From the NCBI RefSeq assembly GCF_014268935.2, contig NZ_JABWRJ020000001.1, positions 1,364,001 to 1,428,000 of the forward strand: a DNA stretch of 64,000 bases, written 5' to 3'. The notes under the pieces are model-generated. The model saw only the letters and a list, made by a program, of their open reading frames with translations, was not told where the DNA came from and made no database searches. The translations under genes and the position numbers were made by a program. Origin of the DNA: Pseudomonas peradeniyensis. Its GTDB lineage: Bacteria > Pseudomonadota > Gammaproteobacteria > Pseudomonadales > Pseudomonadaceae. This document shows positions 26,765 to 34,340 of this stretch, piece by piece. Within the stretch, counting starts at the first letter, position 1. Every line of letters begins with the position of its first letter.

Positions 26765-27986
26765 CGGCATGCCCCTCGTGTATTGGCGCGTGCAGCAGGC
26801 GACGCTGGCGCAGCTGGGCCTCGACCCAGTGCAATTCGGCGGCGATGCCGCGCAGTTGCTCCTGCTCATTGCCCGGCCGCAGTTGTGCGGGGAGGACGCC
26901 CCAGCTGTAGGTTTCCACCTCCAGCACCGGGCGCAGGTCGCCGTGGGCGGCCAGATAGTCGAAGGTCTGCCCCAGTGCGACCTGGCTGCCGCTGAGTTCG
27001 GGCAGCAGAAGCTGCTCGCTGAACAGCGGGACGTGGAAGTGAATCCGCAACTCACCATGGCGTCCGGGATCACGGGCGCAGTCGGCCAGTGCGCCAGGCA
27101 GGTCGGCCCAGGCCATCAGGCGGCCCTGATGGTCCCGCGCCTTGACCTGATGCAGGTAGGTGGCTTCGCAGAACTGCCTGAGCACGTCGAGGACCTGCGC
27201 GAAACGCTGCGGGTCATCGACCGGCAGGCGACAGATCATGGCGTTGGACAGCTGGATCTTGCCGATCGGTACCCCGGCCAGGCGCAGGCGCTCCAGCGAG
27301 CGATAGCAGTCCTCGAACATCACGGCCTGATGGCAGACGTCGAAGCACAGGGCCAGGTACTCATGGTACGGATCGCTGGCTTGCCAATGGGCAAAGAAGG
27401 CGATGGCCTGGTCGGTGTTTTCCAGTACGCAGTCCGGCTCCATCTCCAGGCAGAACACCACCTTCCGGCCGCTCTCGCGATGCAGCTCGGCCAGCCCGGC
27501 GGTGAGCTGGCCGAGCTGCTGTTCGGCACGCTGCTGTTTGGCCGGACTCCAGCTGGCGGCGTAGCCCAGGGGCACGCTGGAAATCACCCCTTGCCGGCAG
27601 TCCGCCGGCAAGGCCTGCGCCAGGATCCGCGCGAGGTTCAGGCTGTAGGTCAGGCGCTCGGGCATGGACCAGTCGGGCAGGTAGACCTCGGCCTTCACCG
27701 CGCCCTCATGGAATTCGCCATAGGGAAAACCGTTCAACGAGGTAAGGCGCAGCCCGGTGTCCTGCAGCAGGTCTAGGAACCGGCCGCGTGCCGACGCATC
27801 CTGCAACTCACTGGCGGCACGGGCGCAGATCCACAGGCCGCTGTCCTGTTCGCGCAGGCCGCGCAGGTGGCGCACACCCTGGAAGTGGCGCTCGATCGAG
27901 GCGCGCAGCCCGGCCAGGTCGCGGGTCGGATGCACATTGCTGCAGTAACCGAGCTGGGTAGGCGTCCAGCACAGGGCGGCGCTCAT
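26751..27986 (-). CDS. eboE: EboE-like TIM-barrel metabolite traffic protein
   Basis: A 411-residue xylose-isomerase-like TIM-barrel protein. It begins with TQLGYCSNVHPTRDL, typical of EboE, and carries probable metal ligands in FCLEMEPDCVL (Glu) and LCFDVCHQAVMF (Asp, His), plus RIHFHVPLF and VLEVETYSWGVLP near the end. EboE is one of six proteins of the ebo cluster; in Nostoc the cluster is needed to bring the scytonemin monomer to the periplasm. The reaction of EboE itself is not known to me. It overlaps the TatD-type gene by 4 bases and eboF by 14. Confidence 0.88.
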   Translation of the reverse strand: MSAALCWTPTQLGYCSNVHPTRDLAGLRASIERHFQGVRHLRGLREQDSGLWICARAASELQDASARGRFLDLLQDTGLRLTSLNGFPYGEFHEGAVKAEVYLPDWSMPERLTYSLNLARILAQALPADCRQGVISSVPLGYAASWSPAKQQRAEQQLGQLTAGLAELHRESGRKVVFCLEMEPDCVLENTDQAIAFFAHWQASDPYHEYLALCFDVCHQAVMFEDCYRSLERLRLAGVPIGKIQLSNAMICRLPVDDPQRFAQVLDVLRQFCEATYLHQVKARDHQGRLMAWADLPGALADCARDPGRHGELRIHFHVPLFSEQLLLPELSGSQVALGQTFDYLAAHGDLRPVLEVETYSWGVLPAQLRPGNEQEQLRGIAAELHWVEAQLRQRRLLHAPIHEGHADACP

Positions 27987-28867
27987 TTGATCACCGGGTC
28001 CTGGCCGCGCAGGGCAGAGTTTTCCTGCCAGGTCTTGCGCTGGTCGATCGGCAATGGCGTGCTGACCAGGGCCTTGTCCAGCTGGCCGCTCTGGGCGAAG
28101 AAATCGACCGGGTTATGGAACAGCACCTGCTCGACCTGGGCCTCGCTGAAGCCGGCTTCGCGCATGGCCTGGCCGGTCTTCGGCACTTTCAGCGGGTCGC
28201 TGACGCCCCAGTCGGCGGCGCTGTTGACGATCATTTTCTCCGTGCCGTACTGCTGCAGCAGGGCGACCATGCGCTGCTCCGACATCTTGGTATTGGGATA
28301 GACCGAATGGCCGCGCCAGCAGTCGGTCTCCAGCACCAGGGGCAGGGTCAGCTCGTTGAGGTGATCGATCACCACCAGGTGCTCGGGGATGCCGACTTCG
28401 CGGATCACCGCCAGGGTGCGCTTGGTGCCGCCGATCTTGTCGCGGTGCGGGGTGTGCACCAGGACCGGTAGTTTGAACTGCTTGGCCAGCTCCATCTGCA
28501 GGGCCAGGAAGCGGTCTTCTTCCGGGGTGATGTCGTCGTAGCCGATTTCGCCGACCGCCACCACGCCATCCTTGACCAGGTAGCGCGGCAGGATCTCCAG
28601 CACTTCCTCGGCCAGCCGCAGGTTATTGGCTTCCTTGGGGTTGATGCCGAGGGTGCAGAAGTGGTGGATGCCGAACATGCTGGCGCGAAAGCGCTCCCAG
28701 CCCAGCAGGGTGTCGAAGTAGTCGACGAAGCTGCCGACGCTGGTCCGCGCCTGGCCCTGCCAGAACGCCGGCTCGATCACCCCGGTGATGCCGGCGGCCG
28801 CCATATTCTGGTAGTCGTCGGTGGTGCGGCTGACCATATGAATGTGCGGGTCGAAATACGTGGGCAT
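27983..28867 (-). CDS. eboB: EboB-like TatD family metal hydrolase
   Basis: A 294-residue amidohydrolase-fold protein. Metal-binding motifs are FDPHIHMVSRT at the N-terminus, VGEIGYDD, LVHTPHRDK, VIDHLNE and NSAADWGVSDPLK near the end, all as in TatD-type hydrolases. In the ebo cluster this subunit probably acts on the trafficked metabolite rather than on DNA (inference from context). It is translationally coupled to eboE (4-base overlap) and follows eboA by 58 bases; the ATG at 28867 is preceded by GAGGATTCACC. Confidence 0.88.
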   Translation of the reverse strand: MPTYFDPHIHMVSRTTDDYQNMAAAGITGVIEPAFWQGQARTSVGSFVDYFDTLLGWERFRASMFGIHHFCTLGINPKEANNLRLAEEVLEILPRYLVKDGVVAVGEIGYDDITPEEDRFLALQMELAKQFKLPVLVHTPHRDKIGGTKRTLAVIREVGIPEHLVVIDHLNELTLPLVLETDCWRGHSVYPNTKMSEQRMVALLQQYGTEKMIVNSAADWGVSDPLKVPKTGQAMREAGFSEAQVEQVLFHNPVDFFAQSGQLDKALVSTPLPIDQRKTWQENSALRGQDPVIK

Positions 28868-28925
28868 GGTGAATCCTCATCAAGGGCAAGGAGATGTCGG
28901 TTGTGCGGGGCCAGCGGTGGATCGG

Positions 28926-29666
28926 TCAGCTGCCGAAGAGGTGCTCGTGCCACTGCGTCGGCAAGCGTTGCTGCTGGTACAGGTCTGCCAGGCGCTTGCG
29001 CTGCGGCGGGCTGAGCAGGCCGAAGGCGATCAACCGGGGCAGGCCGGGCGATACCGGGCGCCCGGCGGCGAGCTGTTCGTCCATCAGGTCGAGGGCCAGC
29101 TGGTTGAGGGTTGCACCCTGGCGCTGCGCCAGGCCGATCACCCGTGCGGCATCCAGGCCCATACCCAGCGCCTTGAGCACCAGTTGATGGAAGGCCCGCT
29201 CCGGGTAGTGGCGGGAGGCATAGGGTGTGTCCAGTGCCAGGGCGGCGAACACCCGCGGGTTGCTGGTGCGGCCGGCGAGCAGGGCCAGCTCGAGGCAGCG
29301 CCCCTCGCTGTCGAGGTCATCGAGGGCCTTGAGCAGGGCGGCCTTTTCCTGGTCGTCGCCCCATTGGAACAATTGCTCCAGCAGCGCCGGGCGGGCCGCG
29401 CCGGGTTGCAGGCCGACGACATGGGCCAGCAGCAAGGCGCGGGCCAGCTCGATGGTGCTCCAGCCATCGGCACCGGGCACCGCCTGTTCACGCAGATGGC
29501 GCTTGCATTGGCTGCTGAGGATGGCGGCGGTATTGGCGTCCGGCGATTGCCGCAGGCGTTCCTGGGCCTGTTGCCACCAGCGTTTTTCAGTTTCATCGAG
29601 CAGTTGGCCCAGGGCCTGGCTGCGTTCGGCCAGCCGTGGCTGGGGCACGCTGACGTCCATGTTCAT
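28926..29666 (-). CDS. eboA: EboA-like protein
   Basis: A 246-residue, mostly alpha-helical protein with no signal peptide or membrane segment. It matches the EboA pattern by size, position and content: RWWQQAQERLRQ near the N-terminus, ALLLAHVVGLQPG, and QLFQWGDDQEKAALLKALDD in the middle. EboA has no known enzymatic activity. I chose the ATG at 29666 because it overlaps the stop of the prenyltransferase gene (ATGA), a pattern repeated through this operon; the longer frame reaching 29897 lies wholly within that gene and is not credible. Confidence 0.82.
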   Translation of the reverse strand: MNMDVSVPQPRLAERSQALGQLLDETEKRWWQQAQERLRQSPDANTAAILSSQCKRHLREQAVPGADGWSTIELARALLLAHVVGLQPGAARPALLEQLFQWGDDQEKAALLKALDDLDSEGRCLELALLAGRTSNPRVFAALALDTPYASRHYPERAFHQLVLKALGMGLDAARVIGLAQRQGATLNQLALDLMDEQLAAGRPVSPGLPRLIAFGLLSPPQRKRLADLYQQQRLPTQWHEHLFGS

Positions 29667-30553
29667 GTCGGTTTGATCCAGCGTTGAAAGTGGGGAAGCA
29701 GGAAAAACATCAGCACGCAGAACAGGCTGCCCAGGGGCTGGTTGGCCACGGCCATCACCAGGGCATCGAACAGGGGCAGGGCGGCGAGGCCCGCACCGAT
29801 GAAGGCGCGGACCTTCAAGTGCTGCGGGTTGGCCAGGTGCAGCCAGTAATGGCGACCGAGCCAGCCCAGCCAGAGCATCAGCAGCGGCCAGAACCACAGG
29901 GTCTCGGCGTAGATCGCCAGAGCCAGGGGGCTCAGCATCAGCAGCAGGGGCAGGCGGCTGAGCAACTGGTTGCGGTGCTCCTGGCTGGCCAGGTAGGTCA
30001 GCCCGCTGATGTACACGCCAAGCAGGATGGCGCAGAGCCAGATGGGTTCCGGCGGCACCGTCAGGCTGGCCGCTGCGGTGAGGTACAGCGCCGAGCGGCA
30101 GGCACCCATCAGCCAGACGCTGTGCACGTACTTTTTATGCAGCAGGTTGTAGCCGAGGATGCAGCCGACCAGCAGGGTGATGCTGCCCAGCAACCACTGG
30201 GGCTGCTCGGTCAACTGGCTCAGGCCCAGTGCCGAGGCACCGGCCAGGGCCAGCAGGAGCAGGGTCGCGAGCCGCACTTGCCGGCAGCTGACCAGGCCCA
30301 GGGTAATCGGGCGGGGGTTGTTGTGCCGCTGGTCCCAGTCGGCGTCCAGCAGATCGTTCAATAGCATGCCGGCCAGGTAAAGCAGCGACAGCGTCACCAG
30401 CAGCAGTGCCCACACCAGCCCCGACGGTGGCGCCAGGGCGCCGGTGCTGCTGGCCAGGAGGGCGGCGGCGAGGGCGTTGGTCCACACGGTCGGCAGGTTG
30501 GAGACCCGGCCCAGGGTCATCCAGGTCTTGAGGTTCGCCTGGGGCTGGCTCAT
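29663..30553 (-). CDS. eboC: EboC-like UbiA family prenyltransferase
   Basis: A 296-residue inner-membrane protein with eight or nine hydrophobic helices. The start reads LGRVSNLPTVWTNALAA, and the first Asp-rich motif of the UbiA superfamily is NDLLDADWDQRHNNPRP (about residues 65-81). Within ebo clusters this is EboC, assumed to prenylate a ring-containing intermediate or anchor it to the membrane; its substrate is unknown. The ATG at 30553 overlaps the eboD stop (ATGA), so I reject the ATG 9 bases upstream. It overlaps eboA by 4 bases. Confidence 0.9.
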   Translation of the reverse strand: MSQPQANLKTWMTLGRVSNLPTVWTNALAAALLASSTGALAPPSGLVWALLLVTLSLLYLAGMLLNDLLDADWDQRHNNPRPITLGLVSCRQVRLATLLLLALAGASALGLSQLTEQPQWLLGSITLLVGCILGYNLLHKKYVHSVWLMGACRSALYLTAAASLTVPPEPIWLCAILLGVYISGLTYLASQEHRNQLLSRLPLLLMLSPLALAIYAETLWFWPLLMLWLGWLGRHYWLHLANPQHLKVRAFIGAGLAALPLFDALVMAVANQPLGSLFCVLMFFLLPHFQRWIKPT

Positions 30554-32424
30554 TGCGCGCAACCCTCGCTCAGGCCGAAGGGCGCCGCGTCGAGGCTGGC
30601 GAGGCGCAGCAGGGCCTGCTGCATCAGATGGTCATCGATTTCATGCAGGTCGATTGAGGCGCCGATGCGGCTGAGCATGGGGATCGACAGCTGGCCGCCC
30701 AGATGTTGACGGAACTCCTCCAGCCCGAGCATCACCTGGAAGCGTCCCGACCCGTCTTTCAAGGTCAGTTCCGTCGGGCACAGATCGAACCCGAGCTTTT
30801 GCAGGAGGCTCACCACCCGCTCACTGTCGGTATCGCTCAACAGCCCCAGGGCATTGGCATAGAACGCGTCGAGGGCCATGCCCACGGCGACCGCCTCGCC
30901 ATGGCGCAAGCGGTGCTGGCCAAGGTTTTCCAGCTTGTGCGCGGCCCAATGACCGTAGTCCAGCGGCCGGCCGTTGCCGCGCTCGAACGGATCGCCGGCG
31001 CCGGTGATATGCCCCAGGTGCAGTTGGGCGCAGCGGAAAATGGCATGGCGGCTGGCCGGATGATCGAAACGGGCGAGGGCTGTGGCCTGCTCTTCCATCC
31101 ATTGGAAGAACGCCGCGTCCTTGATCAGCGCCACCTTCACTGCCTCGGCCAGGCCGGCGATCTGGTCGCGGCGGCTGAGGCTGGTCAGCAATTGGAAGTC
31201 GTTGATCACGGCGGTGGCGGGGTAGAAGGCGCCCAGCAAGTTTTTCTGGCCGAAGGCATTGATGCCGTTCTTAACGCCAATGCCGGCGTCGTTCTGCGCC
31301 AGCACCGTGCTCGGCAGGCGGATCAGGCGGATGCCGCGGTGGAAGGTGGCGCAGGCGTAACCCACCGAATCCAGCAGTGCGCCGCCGCCCATGGCCAGCA
31401 CGTAGCAGTGCCGGTCGAGGCCGTGCTTGAGCATATCGGCGTACAACTGCTGGAGTACCTGCGCGGTCTTGCTCAGCTCACCAGCCGCCACGGCGATCGG
31501 CGCGGCCTGCAGGTGCAGGTCGCGGGCATGGCTGGCGAACCAGGCCTCGATCTGCCCGGGCAGATGCGGATTGCACTGCAACAATTGCTGGTCGGCGAAG
31601 ATCAGCACTGTCACCCGGCCGTGCTGTCCGGCGGTGAGCTGCTGGTGCAGGCAGGGGTTGTCCAGGTCGAACAGATGATCGGTAAAGCGCACCGGATAGT
31701 CGTAGCTGACCTCGAAGCGGCCGTGCAGGACCTCTGGCGTGGCGGGTTTGCGCAGCCTCCTGAACAGGCTGTAGGCGGCGATGAAAAGCCCCGGCAGGAC
31801 CATGCTGGCGAGGAGCGTGACCAGCAGCGCGTTCTCCTCGACGAGGAAGCTGCCGATGGCGCTATAGGCCAGGGCCAGGCCCATATTGGCCAGGGTCGTG
31901 ACCAGGACGAAGGCGCGCAGCGGATAGCGCTGCATGCCGGCGGCGACTACCGAGGTCTCCGCCAGTACCGGCACACCGCGCAGGCAGACCAACGACAGGG
32001 TGCCGAGCTTTTGCACCAGCTGCCCGGGTTTGCGCTGATGCAGGCCGAGGCGGCCGGACAGCACGCGCAAATAGCCGGCGCCCAGGGCATAACCCAGCCA
32101 GGCGCCGAGGCACAGGCCCACGAAGATCACCAGGTAGCCACCGATGCTGCCCAGGGCGGCCACGGCGAGCAGCGCGACCACGCTCGACGGCACCGGCAGC
32201 ACGACGTCCAGTGCCAGCAAGGCGATCAACAGCAGGGCCAGGTTGGCTTTGCGGGCGGGGGTATCGGGCAGGTACAGCGCCAGGTGGGCCAGGAAGTCCT
32301 GGATTTGTTGCTCGAACAACAGAAAGCTGGCGACCACCAGTGCGCTGAAACAAACAAGTGATACCCAGAAATATTCGGCAGGCGCCTTGTTGCAGAGCGC
32401 ACGAAGCCATTGGCCGCGCTTCAT
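30550..32424 (-). CDS. eboD: EboD-like 3-dehydroquinate synthase homologue fused to a DedA/VTT-like membrane domain
   Basis: A 624-residue two-domain protein. Residues about 1-230 hold five or six transmembrane helices with a VTT/DedA-like core (LPVPSSVVALLAVAALG, CLGAWLGYALGAGYLRV). Residues about 235-610 are a dehydroquinate-synthase-fold enzyme with the NAD loop MGGGALLDSVGYACA, IRLPSTVLAQNDAGIG, the zinc ligands in GLAEAVKVALI, DYGHWAAHKLE and RHGEAVAVGMAL. EboD proteins I know of are single-domain, about 380 residues; the membrane fusion is unusual and would tether the enzyme to the inner membrane. It opens the ebo run. The start is ATG 32424, with AGAGGG upstream. Confidence 0.87.
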   Translation of the reverse strand: MKRGQWLRALCNKAPAEYFWVSLVCFSALVVASFLLFEQQIQDFLAHLALYLPDTPARKANLALLLIALLALDVVLPVPSSVVALLAVAALGSIGGYLVIFVGLCLGAWLGYALGAGYLRVLSGRLGLHQRKPGQLVQKLGTLSLVCLRGVPVLAETSVVAAGMQRYPLRAFVLVTTLANMGLALAYSAIGSFLVEENALLVTLLASMVLPGLFIAAYSLFRRLRKPATPEVLHGRFEVSYDYPVRFTDHLFDLDNPCLHQQLTAGQHGRVTVLIFADQQLLQCNPHLPGQIEAWFASHARDLHLQAAPIAVAAGELSKTAQVLQQLYADMLKHGLDRHCYVLAMGGGALLDSVGYACATFHRGIRLIRLPSTVLAQNDAGIGVKNGINAFGQKNLLGAFYPATAVINDFQLLTSLSRRDQIAGLAEAVKVALIKDAAFFQWMEEQATALARFDHPASRHAIFRCAQLHLGHITGAGDPFERGNGRPLDYGHWAAHKLENLGQHRLRHGEAVAVGMALDAFYANALGLLSDTDSERVVSLLQKLGFDLCPTELTLKDGSGRFQVMLGLEEFRQHLGGQLSIPMLSRIGASIDLHEIDDHLMQQALLRLASLDAAPFGLSEGCAQ

Positions 32425-32748
32425 CAAGCATCCCTCTTGATATTGTTATGACTGATTTCCGTTTCAGTTTTTCAAAGCAGGGTGTTAATGCTTGGACGGA
32501 ATAAAAAGCTCCAGGCTGAGTGATATTGTTTTAATGGCTACTTCGACGGTTTCCGAAAACTTAGACGCTCGCGAGGCTTTTGCAAGGCGGGATTGAACGA
32601 TTTCTTCTCCATATGTCGGTTGCACCGCAAGCGCTGCCTGCAGGGCGCGGCCGGGCGTTTTTTCCAACCGCGCAGGTTCATGGCGGGCCAGCACGGCGAG
32701 CGCCATGGCTGGCCACTCCAGCAGCGCGGATGAACGAAAATGAAGAAA
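32425..32748. other. AT-rich 324-bp gap before the ebo operon
   Basis: Upstream of eboD on the minus strand and AT-richer than the genes around it, so probably the ebo promoter and regulator-binding region. A 73-residue minus-strand frame (32485-32706) ending in AIKTISLSLELFIPSKH fills part of it, but lacks a ribosome binding site and a recognisable family; I do not call it as a gene. Confidence 0.4.
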
Positions 32749-33117
32749 CTATGCCTGGCGGCGAATATTACCGATCTGCCGCAGGCTCAGGCCGTACTTG
32801 TTGGCCAGCAGGCTGCGCGACAGCCCGCTGGCGCTTTCCTTCTGGATCTGCTGGTTGCGCAGCTGGCGCTGGAAGTGATCGGGCTTGGGGATTTCCAGGG
32901 CCAGACCGGCGTAGCGCTCGATCAACGCGTCGAGCGCCTGCGATGGCAGCACATCGGCCAGCTTGCTGCGGTCGCGGTGCTTGGGAATGTACTTGGGGCG
33001 TCCGCCGAAAGCGCAGGTCAGGCGGTAGGCGCTGTCCAGGCCGATGCACTCAATCAGCGCCTGCAGCGATTGAGGCAGTTGGGTGATGTCGATATTGCTC
33101 AGGTCTGGCTTTTCCAC
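32749..33117 (-). CDS. Mor-type transcriptional activator (phage Mu Mor family)
   Basis: A 122-residue DNA-binding protein. An N-terminal dimerisation part (DITQLPQSLQALIECIG) and a C-terminal helix-turn-helix (LLANKYGLSLRQIGNIRRQA) match the Mor/C family, whose founder activates the middle promoter of phage Mu. No other phage gene is present, so this looks like a domesticated regulator. It lies immediately upstream of the ebo operon on the same strand (324 bases away), making it a candidate regulator of that operon (inference). The start is GTG 33117, with GGAAGGA 8 bases before it; the longer frame to 33276 has no such site. Confidence 0.78.
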   Translation of the reverse strand: MEKPDLSNIDITQLPQSLQALIECIGLDSAYRLTCAFGGRPKYIPKHRDRSKLADVLPSQALDALIERYAGLALEIPKPDHFQRQLRNQQIQKESASGLSRSLLANKYGLSLRQIGNIRRQA

Positions 33118-33553
33118 GAAATGGTTCCTTCCGTCATGTAGGTTTGGCAGACGCCGAGGCCCGGTTGGCTGCGGCGTGGTCGGCCACGGGTGGCGGTCCG
33201 AGTGGCGTGGTCCGATTTTCGAACAGCAGCGGAAAGGGTCGCTAGGCGCGAAGCGGACCGGAGCTTGTAGCCGCAACTGCCTGTTGTTTGCGGGCAGCCT
33301 GATAACGTGAAGTAGGAAACGCCTTCACCCTTTAGCTACAGGCCCCAAATCGTCTAGTGAAGGGGTTCCATGATGGCGGTTTGGGTGTGTGACCCAGACG
33401 TTCGCGCGCAGACGCGCCCGGGTGTCTTTGGGGTGAGGAGGTATGTGCAGGGAAAGGGGGCGGGCAGGAACTTCAGCGGGGGAAAAGCGGGCGAGGTATC
33501 ATGGCGTCGGCTCCGCTGGAGCCTCATGTCCCCGATGTCGCAAGGAATTTCCG
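33118..33553. other. 436-bp region without a supported gene
   Basis: I see no protein with a ribosome binding site and no RNA gene. An inverted pair CCTTCAC/GTGAAGG lies at about 33323-33363. The region should hold the promoter of the Mor-type gene (minus) and of the small membrane protein (plus). Confidence 0.4.
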
Positions 33554-33742
33554 ATGACCCACGTGCAGCGCCTCAAATACTCGATCCTGATCATCCTGGT
33601 GGTCCTGGGGATCATGCTCGGCCTAAGCTACCTGCAGAAGCAGGGCACTATCAGCGAGCAGACGTTCCAGTACATCGCCATCGCCATCGCGGTGGTCGTG
33701 GTGGTGATCAACGGGATCCTGCGGCGCAAGGTCAAGCCCTGA
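33554..33742 (+). CDS. small two-helix membrane protein
   Basis: A 62-residue protein: a short basic start (MTHVQRLKYS), one hydrophobic helix (ILIILVVLGIMLGLSYL), a polar linker (QKQGTISEQTFQ), a second helix (YIAIAIAVVVVVINGIL) and a basic tail RRKVKP. The topology suggests both ends in the cytoplasm. The ATG at 33554 has AAGGA 8 bases upstream; the longer frame from 33443 lacks a site. Function unknown. It converges on the Fur-like gene. Confidence 0.75.
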   Translation: MTHVQRLKYSILIILVVLGIMLGLSYLQKQGTISEQTFQYIAIAIAVVVVVINGILRRKVKP

Positions 33743-33778
33743 GACGGGCGGGCCGGCATATCCTTGCCGGCCAGGCGC

Positions 33779-34141
33779 TCAACGCGAGACAGGTTGCTCG
33801 AGCACGGCCCGGGCCTGGGGGTTGAGGCTGTAGCACTTGTCGCTGCCCAGGCTGATGACGCCTTCGCTGCACAGGCGCTTGAGCACCTCGCGCACACTCA
33901 GGAACGACAGTGGTATATCCAGTTGCTCGAGTTGCGCATGCACGCCGCGCACGCCAATGCTGCGGCCACTGCGCCCGGCGGTGTGCAGCGCGTCGATGAC
34001 CTTCAGGCGGATCAGGCTGGTGCGCAGGCCATAGGCACGCAGCAGCTCGCGGATCTGTTCGTTGCCCACGCGTTCCTCCTGGGGGGCGGCGGCCTGGCCT
34101 GGGGCGGGCGGCGCCGATAGCGATTGTTGCGGGTTGTACAT
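33779..34141 (-). CDS. Fur-like winged-helix protein lacking the C-terminal metal domain
   Basis: A 120-residue protein. Residues about 25-110 form a Fur-type winged helix (LLRAYGLRTSLIRLKVIDAL, FLSVREVLKRLCSEGVISLG), but the protein ends where the metal-binding dimerisation domain of Fur would start and shows no His-rich metal sites. A comparable small Fur-like gene is adjacent to pvdQ in P. aeruginosa, as I recall (PA2384), and here too it is divergent from pvdQ. A role in iron or pyoverdine regulation is likely but unproven. The start is ATG 34141, with AAGGAG 7 bases before it. Confidence 0.8.
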   Translation of the reverse strand: MYNPQQSLSAPPAPGQAAAPQEERVGNEQIRELLRAYGLRTSLIRLKVIDALHTAGRSGRSIGVRGVHAQLEQLDIPLSFLSVREVLKRLCSEGVISLGSDKCYSLNPQARAVLEQPVSR

Positions 34142-34280
34142 GTGAATGCTCCTTTTCGTGGACTGTCCCGAAATCATGGGTGCCTCACATCTAAAGACGA
34201 ATGAGATCGACAAAACTGCAACCCTCGGTGAAAAAAATCTGACACGTTCTGTTGAGGACGTTGCAGCCTCGCGTCGACCG

Positions 34281-34304
34281 TAAAATTTTCATCCGGCCAT
34301 TCGT
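34281..34304 (+). promoter_or_regulatory. PvdS-type promoter of pvdQ
   Basis: TAAAA (34281-34285), exactly 16 bases, then CGT (34302-34304): one mismatch from the TAAAT-N16-CGT consensus. Its position makes the ATG at 34314 lie at or before the expected transcription start, so translation from GTG 34341 is required. Confidence 0.7.
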
Positions 34305-34340
34305 CTGTTCGGGATGACCCCGATAGCACGAGGAGTGCCT

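Noticed and set aside
32485..32706. 73-residue minus-strand frame between the Mor-type gene and eboD
   Set aside because: No ribosome binding site and no recognisable family; the AT-rich gap is better explained as promoter region, though a small gene cannot be excluded.
33320..33380. possible small RNA or tRNA-like fold
   Set aside because: A 7-bp inverted pair exists, but there is no cloverleaf, no TTC-arm pattern and no clear terminator.
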